From Atherinomorus stipes (taxonomy: Eukaryota > Chordata > Actinopteri > Atheriniformes > Atherinidae), in assembly GCA_023101725.1 (NCBI GenBank), contig JALJCO010012637.1:186001-250000 (forward strand): 64,000 bases of DNA, read 5' to 3'. Positions 50,474 to 63,394 of this stretch are shown here, one piece after another; within the stretch, counting starts at the first letter, position 1, and the number at the start of each line of letters is the position of its first letter. The translations under genes and the position numbers were made by a program. The notes beneath the pieces were generated by a model. That model was given only the letters and a program-made list of their open reading frames with translations. It ran no database searches and was not told where the DNA came from.

Positions 50474-51401
50474 TAGGGATACACGATATTGGAATTTTGG
50501 CCGATATCTAATATGCTGATATTTTAAAACTCATGTGGCCGCTATAAAGCTGAAAAAAATGAGCAGTCATTGCAAATAACAGTTTTGTTATCGATTTCGA
50601 AAAATGGGGGTGGGAAAAAATACCCATACACTTGAATATCGCAATATTTTAATATGCCAATATCAACTCGACATTTAAAAATGTGGTATAGATCTATTTT
50701 ACTTACAAGATCACACAAGATTTCATTGTTCTGTTACAAAATCTCATATTTCGTGAATTCTCACGAGATTTTGTAACAGAATGATAAAATATTGCGAGAT
50801 TTCGTGAGTAAAGTAGATCAATACCGCTTTTTTGAATGTCAATATGATATTAACATATGAAAATATCTCGAAATTTTTGGTGAATTCTCACAAGATTTTG
50901 TAAAAGATCGATAAAATATTGTGAGATTTCGTGAGTAAAATGGATCGATACCGCATTTTTAAATGTCAGTATGATATCAGCATATGAAAATATCGCAGAA
51001 TTTTTGTGAATCCTCGCAAGATTTTGTAACAGAACAATAAAACATCGCAAGATTTCGTGAGTAAAATAGATTGATACCGCGTTTTTAAATGTCAATATGA
51101 TATCAGCATATGAAAATATCACTAAATTTTGGTGAATTTCCGCAACATTTCGTAACAGAACGATAAAATATTGAGATTTTATTAGTAAAATAGATCAATA
51201 CCACATTTTTAAATGCCAATATGATATAAGTATATGAAAATATCGCGATATTTCAGTGTATTTTTTCCCCACCCCTAGAATTTAGAAGTTTTAAAGTCTG
51301 TAAAAAAAAAAGCTTTTGAAGAAAAAGTTTTGGGGGTTATTTAGACTTTAGAAACAGAGGCCTGATCGGTTAAATATTGATGATTGTATCGTGCATCCCT
51401 A
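50474..51401. mobile_element. composite hAT MITE, copy C (reverse orientation)
   Basis: Termini TAGGGATACACGATATTGG and CGTGCATCCCTA are flanked by ATTCTGAT at 50466-50473 and 51402-51409, a perfect 8-bp duplication. The interior matches copies A and B in reverse. The inner GGGGTGGG unit has about four tandem units with the same spacing of roughly 126 bases. The perfect duplication suggests it is the youngest of the three. Confidence 0.9.
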
Positions 51402-51409
51402 ATTCTGAT

Positions 51410-53746
51410 TCTGACTTTCCTACTTTGTTCCAACCTGCTAACCATCACAGTTAGAAGATAAAATCACATGTTTGGGTTTGGATTCATGATTCCTGGTTAG
51501 GTCTACATTTAAAATGACACGGTTAGGGATAGTTAACAGATGCAGTTTAATAGTTGATGTCTGTGGCTCCAGCCATATGATATAACCCTGCCTTATTCCA
51601 AACATCATCTCAGTTTCTGACTCTGGATTGTATAAACAAATTTGAAATATTAGGACAAATGTGATTCTTAACCGTTTTCTGGTGGGACTGGGTTGATATA
51701 ACATGACTGACACAAATAAAAGCCAAAAGAGACGAGTCATGCTGACAAGTCACAACAAACCTCCAGGAAAACAAGTCCTCATTATAAAACAAGGTTTCGG
51801 ATTCTTTCATTTCCAGAAAACCAACTTGGGCTGATGCATTTTACTTAACGTATACTCCATCCTGGAAAAGGACAAGTGACCAAACAAAAACCTCTCCTCT
51901 CCTCGAGAATGTCAAACATCTGGCTTTGTTTGGTCTCAGTTCCGGGAAGGGATCACAGCTTCAGTCCCCTCCCAGCGCTGTGGCGGCCGACCAGCGTAGC
52001 CAACAGGCCTTCCTTCTTGGACACAGATAAACAATCTTCACCGGCCAATTTGAAGCCTGTTAAAAATAGCAGCATGTAGCTGCTCGTAGATCTGAAGTTA
52101 ACTGGAAAACAAGCCATAAAGAACGGAGGGGAGGGGGAGAGAGATTTTCACCTCATTTTAGGGAAATGTGCTACCAGGAAGAGATGAGGAGGAGGAGGAA
52201 ACATCAATGGAGGGACATAAAAACTGGGACTGAACATGTCTATTGGATAGAGTATCGTAATGCAGAGGAACATCTGGGATCGACACGTTGTAAGAGGATG
52301 GTAATCAAAGGCATTCAAGCTGAAAATGTGGCTGATATCAGGCTTTAGAGGATGCTGTTTTCGCCGCTTTGGCTTTTATAGAGTGTGGACGGGGTGGAGT
52401 TACGAGGCTGGAGAGGGGTGACACCATCACTACACATCACCCACTTACAGTAATCCAGTTTAGTCATTTCTATTCCAATAAAAACGCCCACTCATCCCCC
52501 AAATCTCCCCAACAAATCAGACACATTCACACTCTTGAAACTCCCCTGAGACCTTTCCGGATTGTGTTACAGTTGTTTTCAAGGCTATCACACTTCTCCT
52601 CAGGGCCAATAAGTGGTGACTCAGGCAACATTCATGCACACACACACACTTAAGTTATAAAGAAAAAGCATTACCAGTAAAAACAGCCCCATCATCTAAG
52701 TGTGATGAATGTGTTTTGGCTGCACACACACACACACAGCAGCAGTTAGTCAGCAAAAATCACGAGGCAAGTTGTACATTTTCAACTTACCGTCTGCTTC
52801 CCCTTTTGGCTCTGTGCCACCACAGCTTCCTAGAATGAGCAGCATGTCTTTCAGTAAATCTGGTTATGCTTCTAGAAATCCTGTCCCATGACACGCCGCC
52901 ACTATGAGTCTTCAAAAAGGCTCTTCGTCTGAAATAAACAGACCTCCTGATACCTGACTGTGGGTGTTAAGTTGGAATTTTGACTGCTGGTGAAAGATTC
53001 CCGTCACGGTCTGCTGGCAGGGGTGTAAACAGTCTGCGTGCAACTGAGTCCATTCTCCAAAGCGCTGGCCGCCGTTCAGCGTTCAATATCCTCTTTCACA
53101 GACCATTTCTGTAATTGTGTTGATTTTTTTATTCAGGACAAAGTGGGGATTCGTAGGAAGGCTTAATGTATTTATCTAATTTTCCAACTAACCAACGCTT
53201 GTAAACAAGCTCGGAAAATTTTTTGGTATGCCGTCACTAGATCTTTGGAAAGTATTTTGGATAAGTCCACACCTAATGTGCTTCCTTTTTTATTGCTGTT
53301 TACAGCAGTGAGGATGAGGAGGAGAAATAAGTCTGCTCAGACCTGCTTTGCTTTGTTTTTTCAGATAATTTTTTTCAACCTGATGTCTTCCAATTAGGGG
53401 ATGATGAGAGCAGACTGTACCTAAGTGGTTATTTTGGAGACCTCGCCTCAATTGTCTGTAAAACCTCTCTAATTTAGTCCTGTTCCATTTTAGTCAGAGT
53501 TGGATACATTTGCCATGATATGATGGTTTAGAGCAACAGCTGCAGCATCCTAAAGGGATACTCATTATTTTGGAAATGTTTTTTTCTTTTTTTTTTTTAA
53601 ACACTTTTTTCTTATTTATTTGTTTGTTTAATAAGGACAGTGAAGATTAATAAACATTAGTACCAAATAAACATGATCAAAGGTTGATGTTCTTTTGACC
53701 ACTTTTCAAGGGAAAACTTTAAGATACATGATGTAACTTTCTGACC
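51410..53746. other. no gene recognised
   Basis: A purine-rich stretch near 52120-52200 and short CA repeats at about 52636-52649 and 52724-52738. No exon evidence. Confidence 0.45.
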
Positions 53747-54276
53747 TTAAAGGTACAGTATGTAAGAATTACTGACATCTAGTGGTAAAGATGGGTATTT
53801 GAAAAAAAAAAGATGCTTTCTTTCAAATGACTTCATATTCCAGCACTGTTGTGAATATATGGTGGCTGTTAGTGGCCAAAATACTCCCAGACAAAAATAT
53901 GTTTTCATCTGTGAGTGGATCTGAGTAACTTTTTTTTTTTTTTTTTTTTTACATCTTTTAAGGAATGACTTATCCTAAACAGTGCTTTAACTCCCATCAA
54001 ACGAAGCTGGTACAGCAGTTTCAAAGTTCAGAGGGTTCTTATTCTTAATATTGTTTTGTCCATTCAGGGACACCTTAGTAAAAATGGTGGAAAAAAATAT
54101 GGCAGCCTCCATATGTGCACCCCCCAGCAAGTAGATACAAATGGCTCATTGTAAGAAAATAAAGTTGTAACAGCCATTCTAGTGCAGTGATTACACATAA
54201 ATAGAAGCAGTTTTGAATTATTTCTCACATTTTTTTTGCCATTGACCTTTGAGTTTTTTACTTACTGTACCTTTAA
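53747..54276. mobile_element. TTAA MITE, 'TTAAAGGTACAG' family, copy 3
   Basis: TTAAAGGTACAGTATGTAAG at 53747 and TTACTGTACCTTTAA at 54276. Same orientation as copy 2, sharing AGAATTACTGACATCTAGTG. It includes an internal poly-T of about 22 bases (53931-53951). Confidence 0.88.
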
Positions 54277-54294
54277 AACTTGTTCCTGACCAGT

Positions 54295-54433
54295 TTAAAG
54301 GCACAATGACTGATGTGCCTTCATTTTCTACTCACCCTCATGCTGAGCAAGACTCTGGAGCACTTTTTTAATATCTCAGATGCAGCCGTAGAAAATGAAG
54401 GCACATCATTCTGTGGGTGTTGTGTTCCTTTAA
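54295..54433. mobile_element. TTAA mini-foldback (139 bp)
   Basis: TTAAAGGCACAATGA and the end GTGTTCCTTTAA sit on TTAA. Inside them ATGTGCCTTCATTTTCTAC faces GTAGAAAATGAAGGCACAT exactly, so the unit folds into a hairpin with a loop of roughly 50 bases. It lies only 18 bp from copy 3 of the TTAAAGGTACAG family. Confidence 0.75.
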
Positions 54434-57400
54434 GGCTAAGAAACAACAAAAGACAACGCTTTCTTCTGTCTTTACCACATCACTTGCTATAAAGCAAGAT
54501 TCAGCAGAGAAACGCAAGAAGACATCAGAGCGAGAGAGGAAAAGAGAGGAAAACAGCAAAAGACGAGTCAAGATAAGACTGTCAGTCACTGGCTGGAGAG
54601 CGATCACAGTGCAGGATGGAAGATGGATGCTGGATTAGCCAGTGATGGGGCTGTGTCTGAGAAAATCTGCAATGGTTCACCTTTAAAGGTGGAACTTTTT
54701 TTTAGAACAGGAGGTAAACTGTTCTAGTCGGCCATTTTAGGCTAGCCTGAAACTTTTTTCATTTGTGCTCTGTGCCGTCTTTCAAAAGTATTCAGACCTT
54801 GTGGTTGTGGAGTACATATTTCATTAATGAAGTTAATGAGTTAACTTAGCTTCAGGAGCAGGGCCACGCCTAAACAACACCTGCTTCCAGTCTCACTAAT
54901 CACCAAGCAAGCCTTAAATACTCGCTCACCTCCTCAACTCAGTTTGTCTCGTTCTCGATGCCCTTCCTTTCCCGCCCTTTCCTTTCTGCAAATTTCATCT
55001 CTGCCTTGTCTGCCTGCTTTGTTGGGCCTTCCTCCTTCTGCTGTCTCATCTTATCATTGGATCACATTCTATCATTCGTATCAATAATCATCATCCTCAC
55101 TCATTTTGTTTTGACGTGGTCCTTGTGAGTGAACTGGTATTCAATTTTCAAGCAGGGGCCTAAAAACTAAGCACCCAAAAGGTTAAGTCCTTTTTCCTGC
55201 TTGACAAATCGTTGGCGTTTAGACATCATCTTCTTTTTGCCTTTCATTCTATAGTTTCTTCAAATGATATATTTCTGAGACAACCAAGGTCAAGGAAGTA
55301 CAGTCTTCCAAATAATGTGAAACTGCTCCCAACTTGTTTGGACTTGTTTGGTATCAGCAGCACATTGTCCTGCTGAATCTCAGTTCTCTCTCAAACTCTA
55401 ACCATAATAACTTGTCTATATTTGCAGTATTGCTTCTGTTTGCCCATGACAACATATCTAAGAGTAGGACTAGATGGACAGACCAGAAAGCTTAGAGGGG
55501 AGTTTAAAGCACTTCAGTCTTCTGGCTTGTACCTCTAATAATGAAACTAGAAAAACCCAAAGAGATATCAAGAAACTAGAGCCATACTGAGAGGCCTTCG
55601 CAGGTGTGATGCCACCAATAAACTCTTCCAACATCATGCTGAGTCATTCAGATATGCCACAAACTGGAAGTCAACTGGTTTTACTGTCAGGTAAGGCTCC
55701 TTGTTGAGGAAGCATTAGTCAGCACTAATGTCAAGCTTCACAGCCCTGCATTGGTGCAAGATGGAAAGGGGGGGGGGGGTCTTGGGTCGGGTAAACAGAG
55801 AATATGGCTTTAATAATTCACATAATGTCATGTTTGCAGAAAAGGGCGACAACAGTGTCTAACAAGGAATTATCGACGTGCAATCAATACCTCAACCTCT
55901 ATTTCACAGACATGAGGAAAGAACAGGAAGTTCTTCATATCAAGGCCACCGACCGGAGAGTTGTTGCCATCATACAGCATCTATATCAGAACATATGTGT
56001 CTGTAAAATGACATGACTTAGCATGCCAAGCTTCCAGTCATCCAGTTTTTGCCACAGCACTCAGCTTTAATCTGCAAGGGTTGAGAAAACAGACAACTTG
56101 CCTGTGAAACTATCACAGAATTTTGAAATCATTCTCCAATTATTAACAATGACGTAGAGAGGTTCACTTTATATCCCCAGAACATATGAGGAAATAATGT
56201 AGTCTGTAAACATTTTCAACTTGCAGAGGACTAAAATTAGCCTGCTAACTAACCCAGTCATGCTGTTAAACATGCCTTCTCCCTGGTTTTTCTGTGCCAG
56301 TTAATTACACTGCCATTCCTGTCTGACTGCAAAATCACCTCATCTATTGTATATCTAAGAAAGGTCTTTGCCAATAACTCATCTCCACCTTGCTTGACTG
56401 GCTTTTAAATGAGCCCAAGTGCATTGAAGCAAGAGTTGGCATTGGAGCCTATGAACGTGGTTTACAGGGATCCTTTCACAGATGCGTCAAGAGCAAAGAC
56501 CTTTTGACTTGTTTTAGTGGGAAACAATATCATAAAGAGCCTGTCATGGTCACTCATCTCCATCGAGATTATGAAAGCTCATAAAATTTTCTTTCTAAGG
56601 GAGCTGAAGAAGGTTAAACTCCTGTTTCATGTTCTATCAAACTACAGAGCGCATCTTTTGTAGAACCATTAAAAACTACCTTGAAAAATGCCGTACAGTC
56701 AGAGAAAGGATGAGGTTTTTTTTTTTTTTATTGAAAACCAGACAGAAGACTGCCTTTTCAATTGTGTTATATAATCTCTGACTGAATGATAACTGAATTA
56801 GCTTGAATATGTGAAACTGCAAGATGAGGATAAAGCTTGTGTTCCCACAACAAGGTGGAGACAGAGACTCTCTAACAGCATTTTAACCCACCCACTACAG
56901 AATATAAAAACACCCTTCTGTGACCGGGGCTTTCTGCTACTTCTTCCAACTCAAACAAAGCGCACGGCATGATTACCGCAAGGAAATGATGCACAGCGGA
57001 TTCGCATCACGACTTTGGCTCATGTCTGAGGCCTATTTGACGCATATTAATGGTCATGTGTCATGTTTTGCCCAGGTTAGTAAAAACATGTTTCTGGAAC
57101 TTCAACTTCTTGCTTCGGTCCGGCTGAGCTGATACAACTGGAGGAATTAAGGGTTGGGCAGGTTGACAAATGCAGTAAAAAGCCATGAGCTTAACTATTT
57201 GCCAATGGAATTTCCCTTTTTGATGGTTTGGATGAAATGAAAGGACGATATTATTGTTTACACCCAAGTTTCAAGCTCAACACAGTCATCTTATACAGTA
57301 TCATCTCTATATATTATATATTTAATTTTTGTTTGGCCTGCATTAAACATCAGTTATGTCTGTGTTGGATTCCTGCAAATATGATTGAAGGTACATCTGC

Positions 57401-58202
57401 TATGAAGGGAGCCACTAATATGTAATCCATTAACCACAGCACAGTCAAAATGTTTGGTTTCTGGTTATTGAACTGTTCCATTATTATTTCCTTATACCAT
57501 AGTTATATCGAACTGTGGTTTCTTTGAGGGCTTCCAGATGCTGGATTCAAACGCAACAACTGCACTAAAGTGCCTCCGTGCCAATAAATATCCAGTACCA
57601 GTCCAACCTGAATAAATAGAATGAGACTTCATCGGATTCTGATGCCATGAAATATTTGGCATTTTACAGTAAATGCTACTTCAGTCAATTGTTGAAATAG
57701 TTGCAGTTATTTTCTAATAATGTGATTTAGAAAAAGTTCAGTCATTTAAACAACATCCGTGTTCATTTTTGGGACGCTCATTGTGGCTGTTCAGTATAAT
57801 TTCTCCAAGTTTTAAGGAAAAAGATATGCGTTTTTCACTAAATCCCAGTGAGCTCTGCTCAGGTCATGGTTTCATTTGGCTGTTTGTTTATGATCCTATA
57901 GACCAACTTTCACTTATATTTTAAATGTTTTGGTTATACGTATGTATGTAACCCTATTTTTTTTTTTTTTTTTTTTTAATGGGATGCTGAATAAAATGCA
58001 CATAAAACCAGAATGTAATAATTGCAGTAAATCTCATAAATCAATATTTGATTTACAACAGAAAATAAAATTCAAATACTGAAAGATAGGGATGGGGGGG
58101 GTTCGAGGGCAGCAACGCAACTTAAAAGTCTGGGTAGGGTAACAAAAGCTGGAAAAGTAAGTATTATGACATAAAACTGGATGGATTTATATGTTAAAAC
58201 TA
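54434..58202. other. no gene recognised; possible LINE trace
   Basis: At about 56585-56660 a plus frame reads FLRELKKVKLLFHVLSNYRA, faintly like the segment after the reverse-transcriptase domain of LINEs, but it is too short to call. Poly-T at about 56718-56730 and 57957-57977. Confidence 0.4.
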
Positions 58203-58762
58203 TAGGGATGTTCAATATTAGCTTTTTTTTTTTTTTTTTTACAATATCCGATATACCACTATTGTCTGACTCTTAATTTCCGATATCAACTGATACCAAT
58301 CTATGCAACTGTGAAGTTGTATTTCATACTGTATATGTTAAAGCTTGGGGGGTTCTTAAATCCTTTCATTGTTACTTGTTATTTTATTTTTAATCTTCAT
58401 TTATATGCTTATTATCTGTTTTTATTATGATTTTATGTCAAGCACTTTGGTCAGCTTCGGTTGTTTTTTAAATGTGCTATACAAATAAATTTGATTTGAT
58501 TTGATTAGCCAACATGTGACTAATGATAATGTTTCTGACAACTTGGTAACTTAACCAACAACTTAAACCAGACATATTCTAAGCAGCTTCAAAGCAAGTC
58601 AGTCTGTAGCAGCAGCAGCTGCACCGTAGTCACATGACTCTGAACTAATACTTACGGAGCAACAAGATCTCGCGAGATTTCATTAGTAATTACTAAACCG
58701 ATACCGATATTTTCCAATCTCACATTTTAATGTCGATATCAACCAATAACACTGGACATAGC
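58203..58762. mobile_element. hAT MITE related to TAGGGATG family, with internal LINE tail
   Basis: It starts TAGGGATGTTCAATATTAG with preceding TAAAACTA (58195-58202). After a degraded right end the similar TGAAACTA occurs at 58763-58770 (7/8). CCGATAT/GATATC-rich borders resemble the other TAGGGATG elements. The middle is interrupted by a LINE or SINE tail (58372-58506). Confidence 0.55.
58372..58506 (+). mobile_element. LINE (L2-like) 3' tail with TTGAT repeats
   Basis: CAAGCACTTTGGTCAGCTTC, then AAATGTGCTATACAAATAAA, then TTTGATTTGATTTGATT: the usual end of fish L2-like elements or SINEs that borrow it. Confidence 0.65.
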
Positions 58763-59920
58763 TGAAACTAACTGTTACTTAGCAACAGGTCAGTAACAGT
58801 GTTGGGTATAAAGAGCCTCTCACATGTAAAGATAGGCAAAGGCAAGCAAAAATATTCCTTCATGTTAAAGTAATTCATTAACAACACTACATACATGTTA
58901 TATTCTCAAAAGATTAGAAGAGTTTGGAAACATCTTCATGTGAGAGGAACGCATGCAGGCAAACATTTATAATGCATCAAATCCAGAATGATTCACAGCC
59001 ATCAGCTCAGGAAGACTTCCAGAAACCACCACCTGTGAGCACATATGTCACCCTCAAATGCAGGTTAAAGCTCCGTCATACCAAAGAAGAAGAAGTCTGT
59101 ATCATGTGAACATGACACAAACACAACCATCTTCTATTTCCAGATTAACTGAAATCATTTTGGAAAGAGGAACCATCGACCTAACCAGTGCTCAGTTGCA
59201 CATGTTTCTGTCTAGATGACGTCTTTTAGTTTTTCCTGCATATTTCAGCATGACAATGCTAAACTGTGATGTGCATCGATTACCTCATGGCTTCATAGCA
59301 GAGGAACTTGTTGAGCAGCTACAATCCTATCAGACAACATTCCTCTCCAAAGGTCCAGTAGCTGGTCTCCTTATAGTTCCCACATCTACAGACACACCAG
59401 GGGATGGTTTTGGGATGTGAACTCAAGATGTTTCTTTTCATAAGTAAAATATCTTGTTTACTATAAAAAAAAACTTTGTGAGATTTGGAAATTATATTTT
59501 GTCTTTATTTACATTTCACAAAGCATCCCAGCTTTGCAAAATGACCGTTCCAATCATCCAAACAGGGATTTTTCCCTCCTTGCTGGCTTTTGGCAGCTCT
59601 TCAAGACTCCCAGACTTTAACCCTACTTCCCAGCCATCAAACACACGCATACACGCAGATGCACACGCCCATAGCCTCCGTTTGCCTGACAATCACTGCT
59701 TTCTGTTCCAGTCATCCGTCTGGTGATAACACAGTAATCCTGGGACTTAATGGATCCCGTCCTCCTTCCACTGATGCAAGCAAGGTGATCACTGGAGGAG
59801 GACTGCATCAGGCAGTGAGTAGTCATACATACACACACACAAAACGTTAGCCTCACTGCAGAACCATTTCATACTTAAACATCACTTCGCAGTCATGACT
59901 ACAAGACCACTTTAACTCAC

Positions 59921-60000
59921 CGTCTCCTCGTGTCAGTGTGTTTCCACACCACGTTCCGGCACATTTGTCTCAGTCTATTTGTCTCCCGTATGACTTCCAT
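59921..60000 (-). CDS. candidate extra upstream first exon of net1 (uncertain)
   Basis: The minus strand from ATG at 60000 (good start context, ACAAATGG) is open for 26 codons plus CG. It reads MEVIRETNRLRQM and onward to a final TRR, then meets the strong donor GACG|GTGAGT. The leftover CG is the same as at exon 1 (33182) and would splice in frame to exon 2 at 23453. A CpG-rich block lies 0.6 kb upstream. Nothing in the peptide matches NET1, and exon 1 at 33182-33321 already fills the role, so this may be chance or an alternative first exon. Confidence 0.3.
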
Positions 60001-60559
60001 TTGTGAACAAAAACCTTCCGTTCCTTCAGAGTTGAGCCACAGTGATCGGATCCATGTCATCACAGCGATGATGTTTTTCTGTTATCGTTCCGTCTGACCT
60101 CACGCCATCCTCTTACAGAGGAGCTGCTTCCAGCGTGGCTCCTCACTCTCTCTCTCCTGATAGTGAAAGAGTTATAGTGCCCTGTGTGTGTATGTGTGTG
60201 TCCTGTCCTACAAAACAAAGTGGGTGTGTCTCCTTGAAACAAGCTAAAAAAATGTGTGTAGAAGAGGAAGCACACACCCACATGCCAGCGCACTGCTGCC
60301 CTGCATGTGCGTATTGTAGGTGTGACTATAAATGTGTGTGTAGAGGGGATGTCCCGTGAGGATGTGTGTGTACAGTCCTCAACCAGACTCCACTTTCCCT
60401 CCCGTTCTGTTTCTCTGTCAGCATTTCCTTGACTCCAGGATGCACACTTTGCACCCAAGGCAACTGGGTACTTGCACACTGTGTGTTTTGTGTGTGTGTT
60501 TGAGAAGCCCAGTGCTCTATTTTCCCAGGGAGCTGGACAGGATCCCAGCAGCGCCGGAA

Positions 60560-60960
60560 GGATGAGAGGGAATACCAGGAGAAAGTGGGAAACGAGCTGA
60601 TCTGACAAGCCTGTAGCTGACCGCATGCAGAAGCGAAGCGCCGACCCGGGCAGCGTTTGCGCCTCGTTCTGCCCTTCGTGGTCAGTAAATCACACACAAA
60701 CGATCTCCGCTCAGTCGCATCAGTCCCAGTTCCTCCGTTCGCCTCACACATACGAACTGAATGGTAAACAGCAGGAGAATGAGAGCAGCCGAGACACTCT
60801 ATGTAAGGAGCCTCCGTCTCCATGGCGATGCCAGAGGCAAAGAGCAGTTCTGTCCGAGTGGCCTCTCCCTCCCCCTCCTCTCTGTACACACAAGGCATTG
60901 TGGGAAAGCGGATGCGGTTCTCATGCCCTCCCTGTGGGGTATCGGCCTCGTTCACATAAC
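60560..60960. promoter_or_regulatory. CpG-rich block, probable promoter, orientation unknown
   Basis: CpG dinucleotides and GC content rise sharply here (GCGAAGCGCCGACCCGGGCAG near 60632-60652). CATTGTGGGAA (about 60896-60906) is promoter-style. Overlapping open frames of 188 and 209 codons on the minus strand (60060-60626 and 60326-60955) reflect few stop codons in GC-rich DNA. They show no known domain, and part runs through CA repeats. It may start a gene off either side or the candidate exon at 59921-60000. Confidence 0.45.
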
Positions 60961-61223
60961 AGTTGACATGGGGCTTGATGTCACTTTAAAGAGGAGACAT
61001 TTAATTTCCAAATTCAGTCTCCACCCATTTGGAGGTCAGAGGTCAACAGGAAGATCTTTCATTGTCTGATCGCAGAATGAATGTTTGAACTTAGCAAAAG
61101 AAGTTATTGGAAACAAGAAGCTTAATTTTCAGTTTTAATCATGTGCTTATTTCAAATGATAATTGGCTATATTATTCTAAAATTGGTCAAATCATTTGCC
61201 AACAGGACAAAGCCTCCATTTCG

Positions 61224-61761
61224 TTAAAGGAAGTGTCCGGAGTGTCACCCTGAAAATAAACGCTAGACTGTGCATGAGTGAAATCTGGCTTGATCCGCAC
61301 CTTTGGGCCTCTGCTTTCGTGTGGTGACGAGTTTTATTTGTGACTCCCCCACCCCTGACGGTATTTCACATTTTCCCTTTGTGTTGGTGTATTCGGGACG
61401 TTTCTGGGTGGAGATTTGCGTGTTTTCTCCAGCCAATGACAGAGCAAAGGGCGTAGCGTTCTGTTGGGATAAACTCGGCGATTGGAGCAAACTTTGTTGT
61501 TTTTAAACGTTGACTGGAGGCGACACCAGATTCACTCAAATTCTCAATAAAAATGGCGGATGCAGCGAAGAAAGGGAAGTATTTCGCGGCGAAAAGAACG
61601 ATAGTGCACACTTGAAAATAAGGGTTGATATTGGTTTGTCTTTCACCTACTTTCTAGCTTTAAAGGAGACTCTTGGGGCTAAAGAGCAATGTGACCATTA
61701 GCCCGAGTTTGGATAGTGTTTACAAACAGAAACAAGGGAACACTTTGGACTCTACCTTTAA
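61224..61761. mobile_element. TTAA MITE related to the nested element at 37033
   Basis: TTAAAGGAAGTGTCCGGAGTG at the left and TTTGGACTCTACCTTTAA at the right. The interior GTTTCTGGGTGGAGATTT and CAGCCAATGACAGAG are the reverse complement of 37240-37330. Length is 538 bp. No coding capacity. Confidence 0.75.
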
Positions 61762-62774
61762 TCAAAGTACAGTTTTCTTTACTCAGGAGTGATGTTTTTA
61801 TTTTACATAAAGAATCAGTAGACATATCGCTTCCTCCTTAGATATATTAGTTTACTTTTTGCAATGAAGTCCTTGATTTAAGCAAGTGGGAAGTGATGCA
61901 TGAGAAACAAAATACTTTGTAGAACCTAAACAAAGTTAAAAGAATGCTGTACAAGTGTATATGCAAGACCATTCACACAATGTGAGTTTGAAATTTAAAT
62001 GAGTGGAAAATTTAATAGATTCAAACAAGCTGTTTTTCTTTAATTGAAGTGTTTCCTTTAGTTGTTCCTGTTTGATCTCTTGTTTGGATCTTTGAAAAGC
62101 CACTCAGATTGTGCACTGATGAGAGATTCTAGTGTAAAATAAATGAACAAATCCAACTTCAAAGAATTAAACAAGAAATATTATTTTTCATTCAGTTTAT
62201 TGGGTTCCTAAACAAATTTCACACATGCAGCACACATGGATCAAGCTATCCATCTGAAGTGCTAACCACACAAGCTGCATGCCTTCCTTTCTACTCATCC
62301 ATTTGTCTTATTATCGCCCCTATTCCAAAAAGTATTCAAAAAGTATCTTGGAATTGGTCCACAATTTATAAAGCAGTCTTCTGTAGATAGCTGAACCACT
62401 TCACATCTTGAATTTAAAACTTTCACCCTCTCTAAAAGCCCTTTAGGAAGACTCTGCCTCTCTAGGGTGCTCTTATTCATACCCAATCATTGACGGGCAT
62501 GTTAATAATTGACCTAATTAATATCAGTACATTCCTCCAGCTGTGTCTTTTCAGGACAACTTAGTTTCACAGCCTTTTGCTGCCCCCTTTTCCATTCTTT
62601 TCTTATAGTAAATTTCTGTTTTATTCTTAAAACTGAACAGGATGGGGTTTAAAAAAAAGCTTGCAGTGGACAGTTACGTGAAGCAATATGAATCAAAAAA
62701 GACTAAAATATGATTTTAGAGGCTTATCCTACATTTTGAGGGTACACTAGGTAGAATTCAGGGTTCATGCATGT

Positions 62775-63394
62775 TTAAGTTAGGGTTGGCAATGTTGGAA
62801 AAACGGTTTGAGCAAGTGACAGTTTAAAAAAACACACCACCGGAAACCACGCCTTCAGAGTGCAGGGACATGTGCGCCGATCTTTTACGAGCAGGTTAAC
62901 ATAACAGCCGAGTGGATAGCTCGTTAGCTTGATTGTAAACAGCTGACAAACCACGTTTTTTAAAGCTTTAATCCACTCAACTCCAACTCCTTCTGCAGTG
63001 TAAAAAGTCCACATTACAAACGTCAACGCCACCGAGACTTAATCGTTATCTGTCGTTTTGTTTTGTTTTTTTAGCGTAGCAGCAGTTAGCAGTCCGTTAG
63101 CTATATTTGTCTACAGTGAGCGGCGCACAAGGGGGTCATGTGGGGACAGTGAGAGGGGAGGGACAGAGATGAGACATAAAGGCATCGATTTGTTCTTTCT
63201 ACAAGTTGCAAATTGCAAATCCTGCCTTTCAGTGCGAATGGCAGTTTTTACAGAACTGCAGCTCTCACAGAGGTCTGACTGTTTTCTTTCCATTTCTATG
63301 AACACTGATGTATTAATACTGTCAGAATGGAAGGACCATTTCACCCAGCATAACAAAAAGTGTTTCTGAGCCGGATTACCAACTCTGGCTTTAA
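62775..63394. mobile_element. TTAA MITE with TAGGGTTGG / CCAACTCTGG ends (620 bp)
   Basis: TTAAGTTAGGGTTGGCAATG at the left and ATTACCAACTCTGGCTTTAA at the right are imperfect inverted repeats on TTAA sites. These are a commonly seen fish MITE end type. The overlapping open frames at 62775-63032 and 63058-63369 show no domain. Confidence 0.65.

Noticed and set aside
60060..60955. Overlapping 188- and 209-codon minus-strand frames
   Set aside because: Two frames open at once in GC/CpG-rich DNA with CA repeats; no domain, no fitting splice sites, low-complexity His/Thr stretches.
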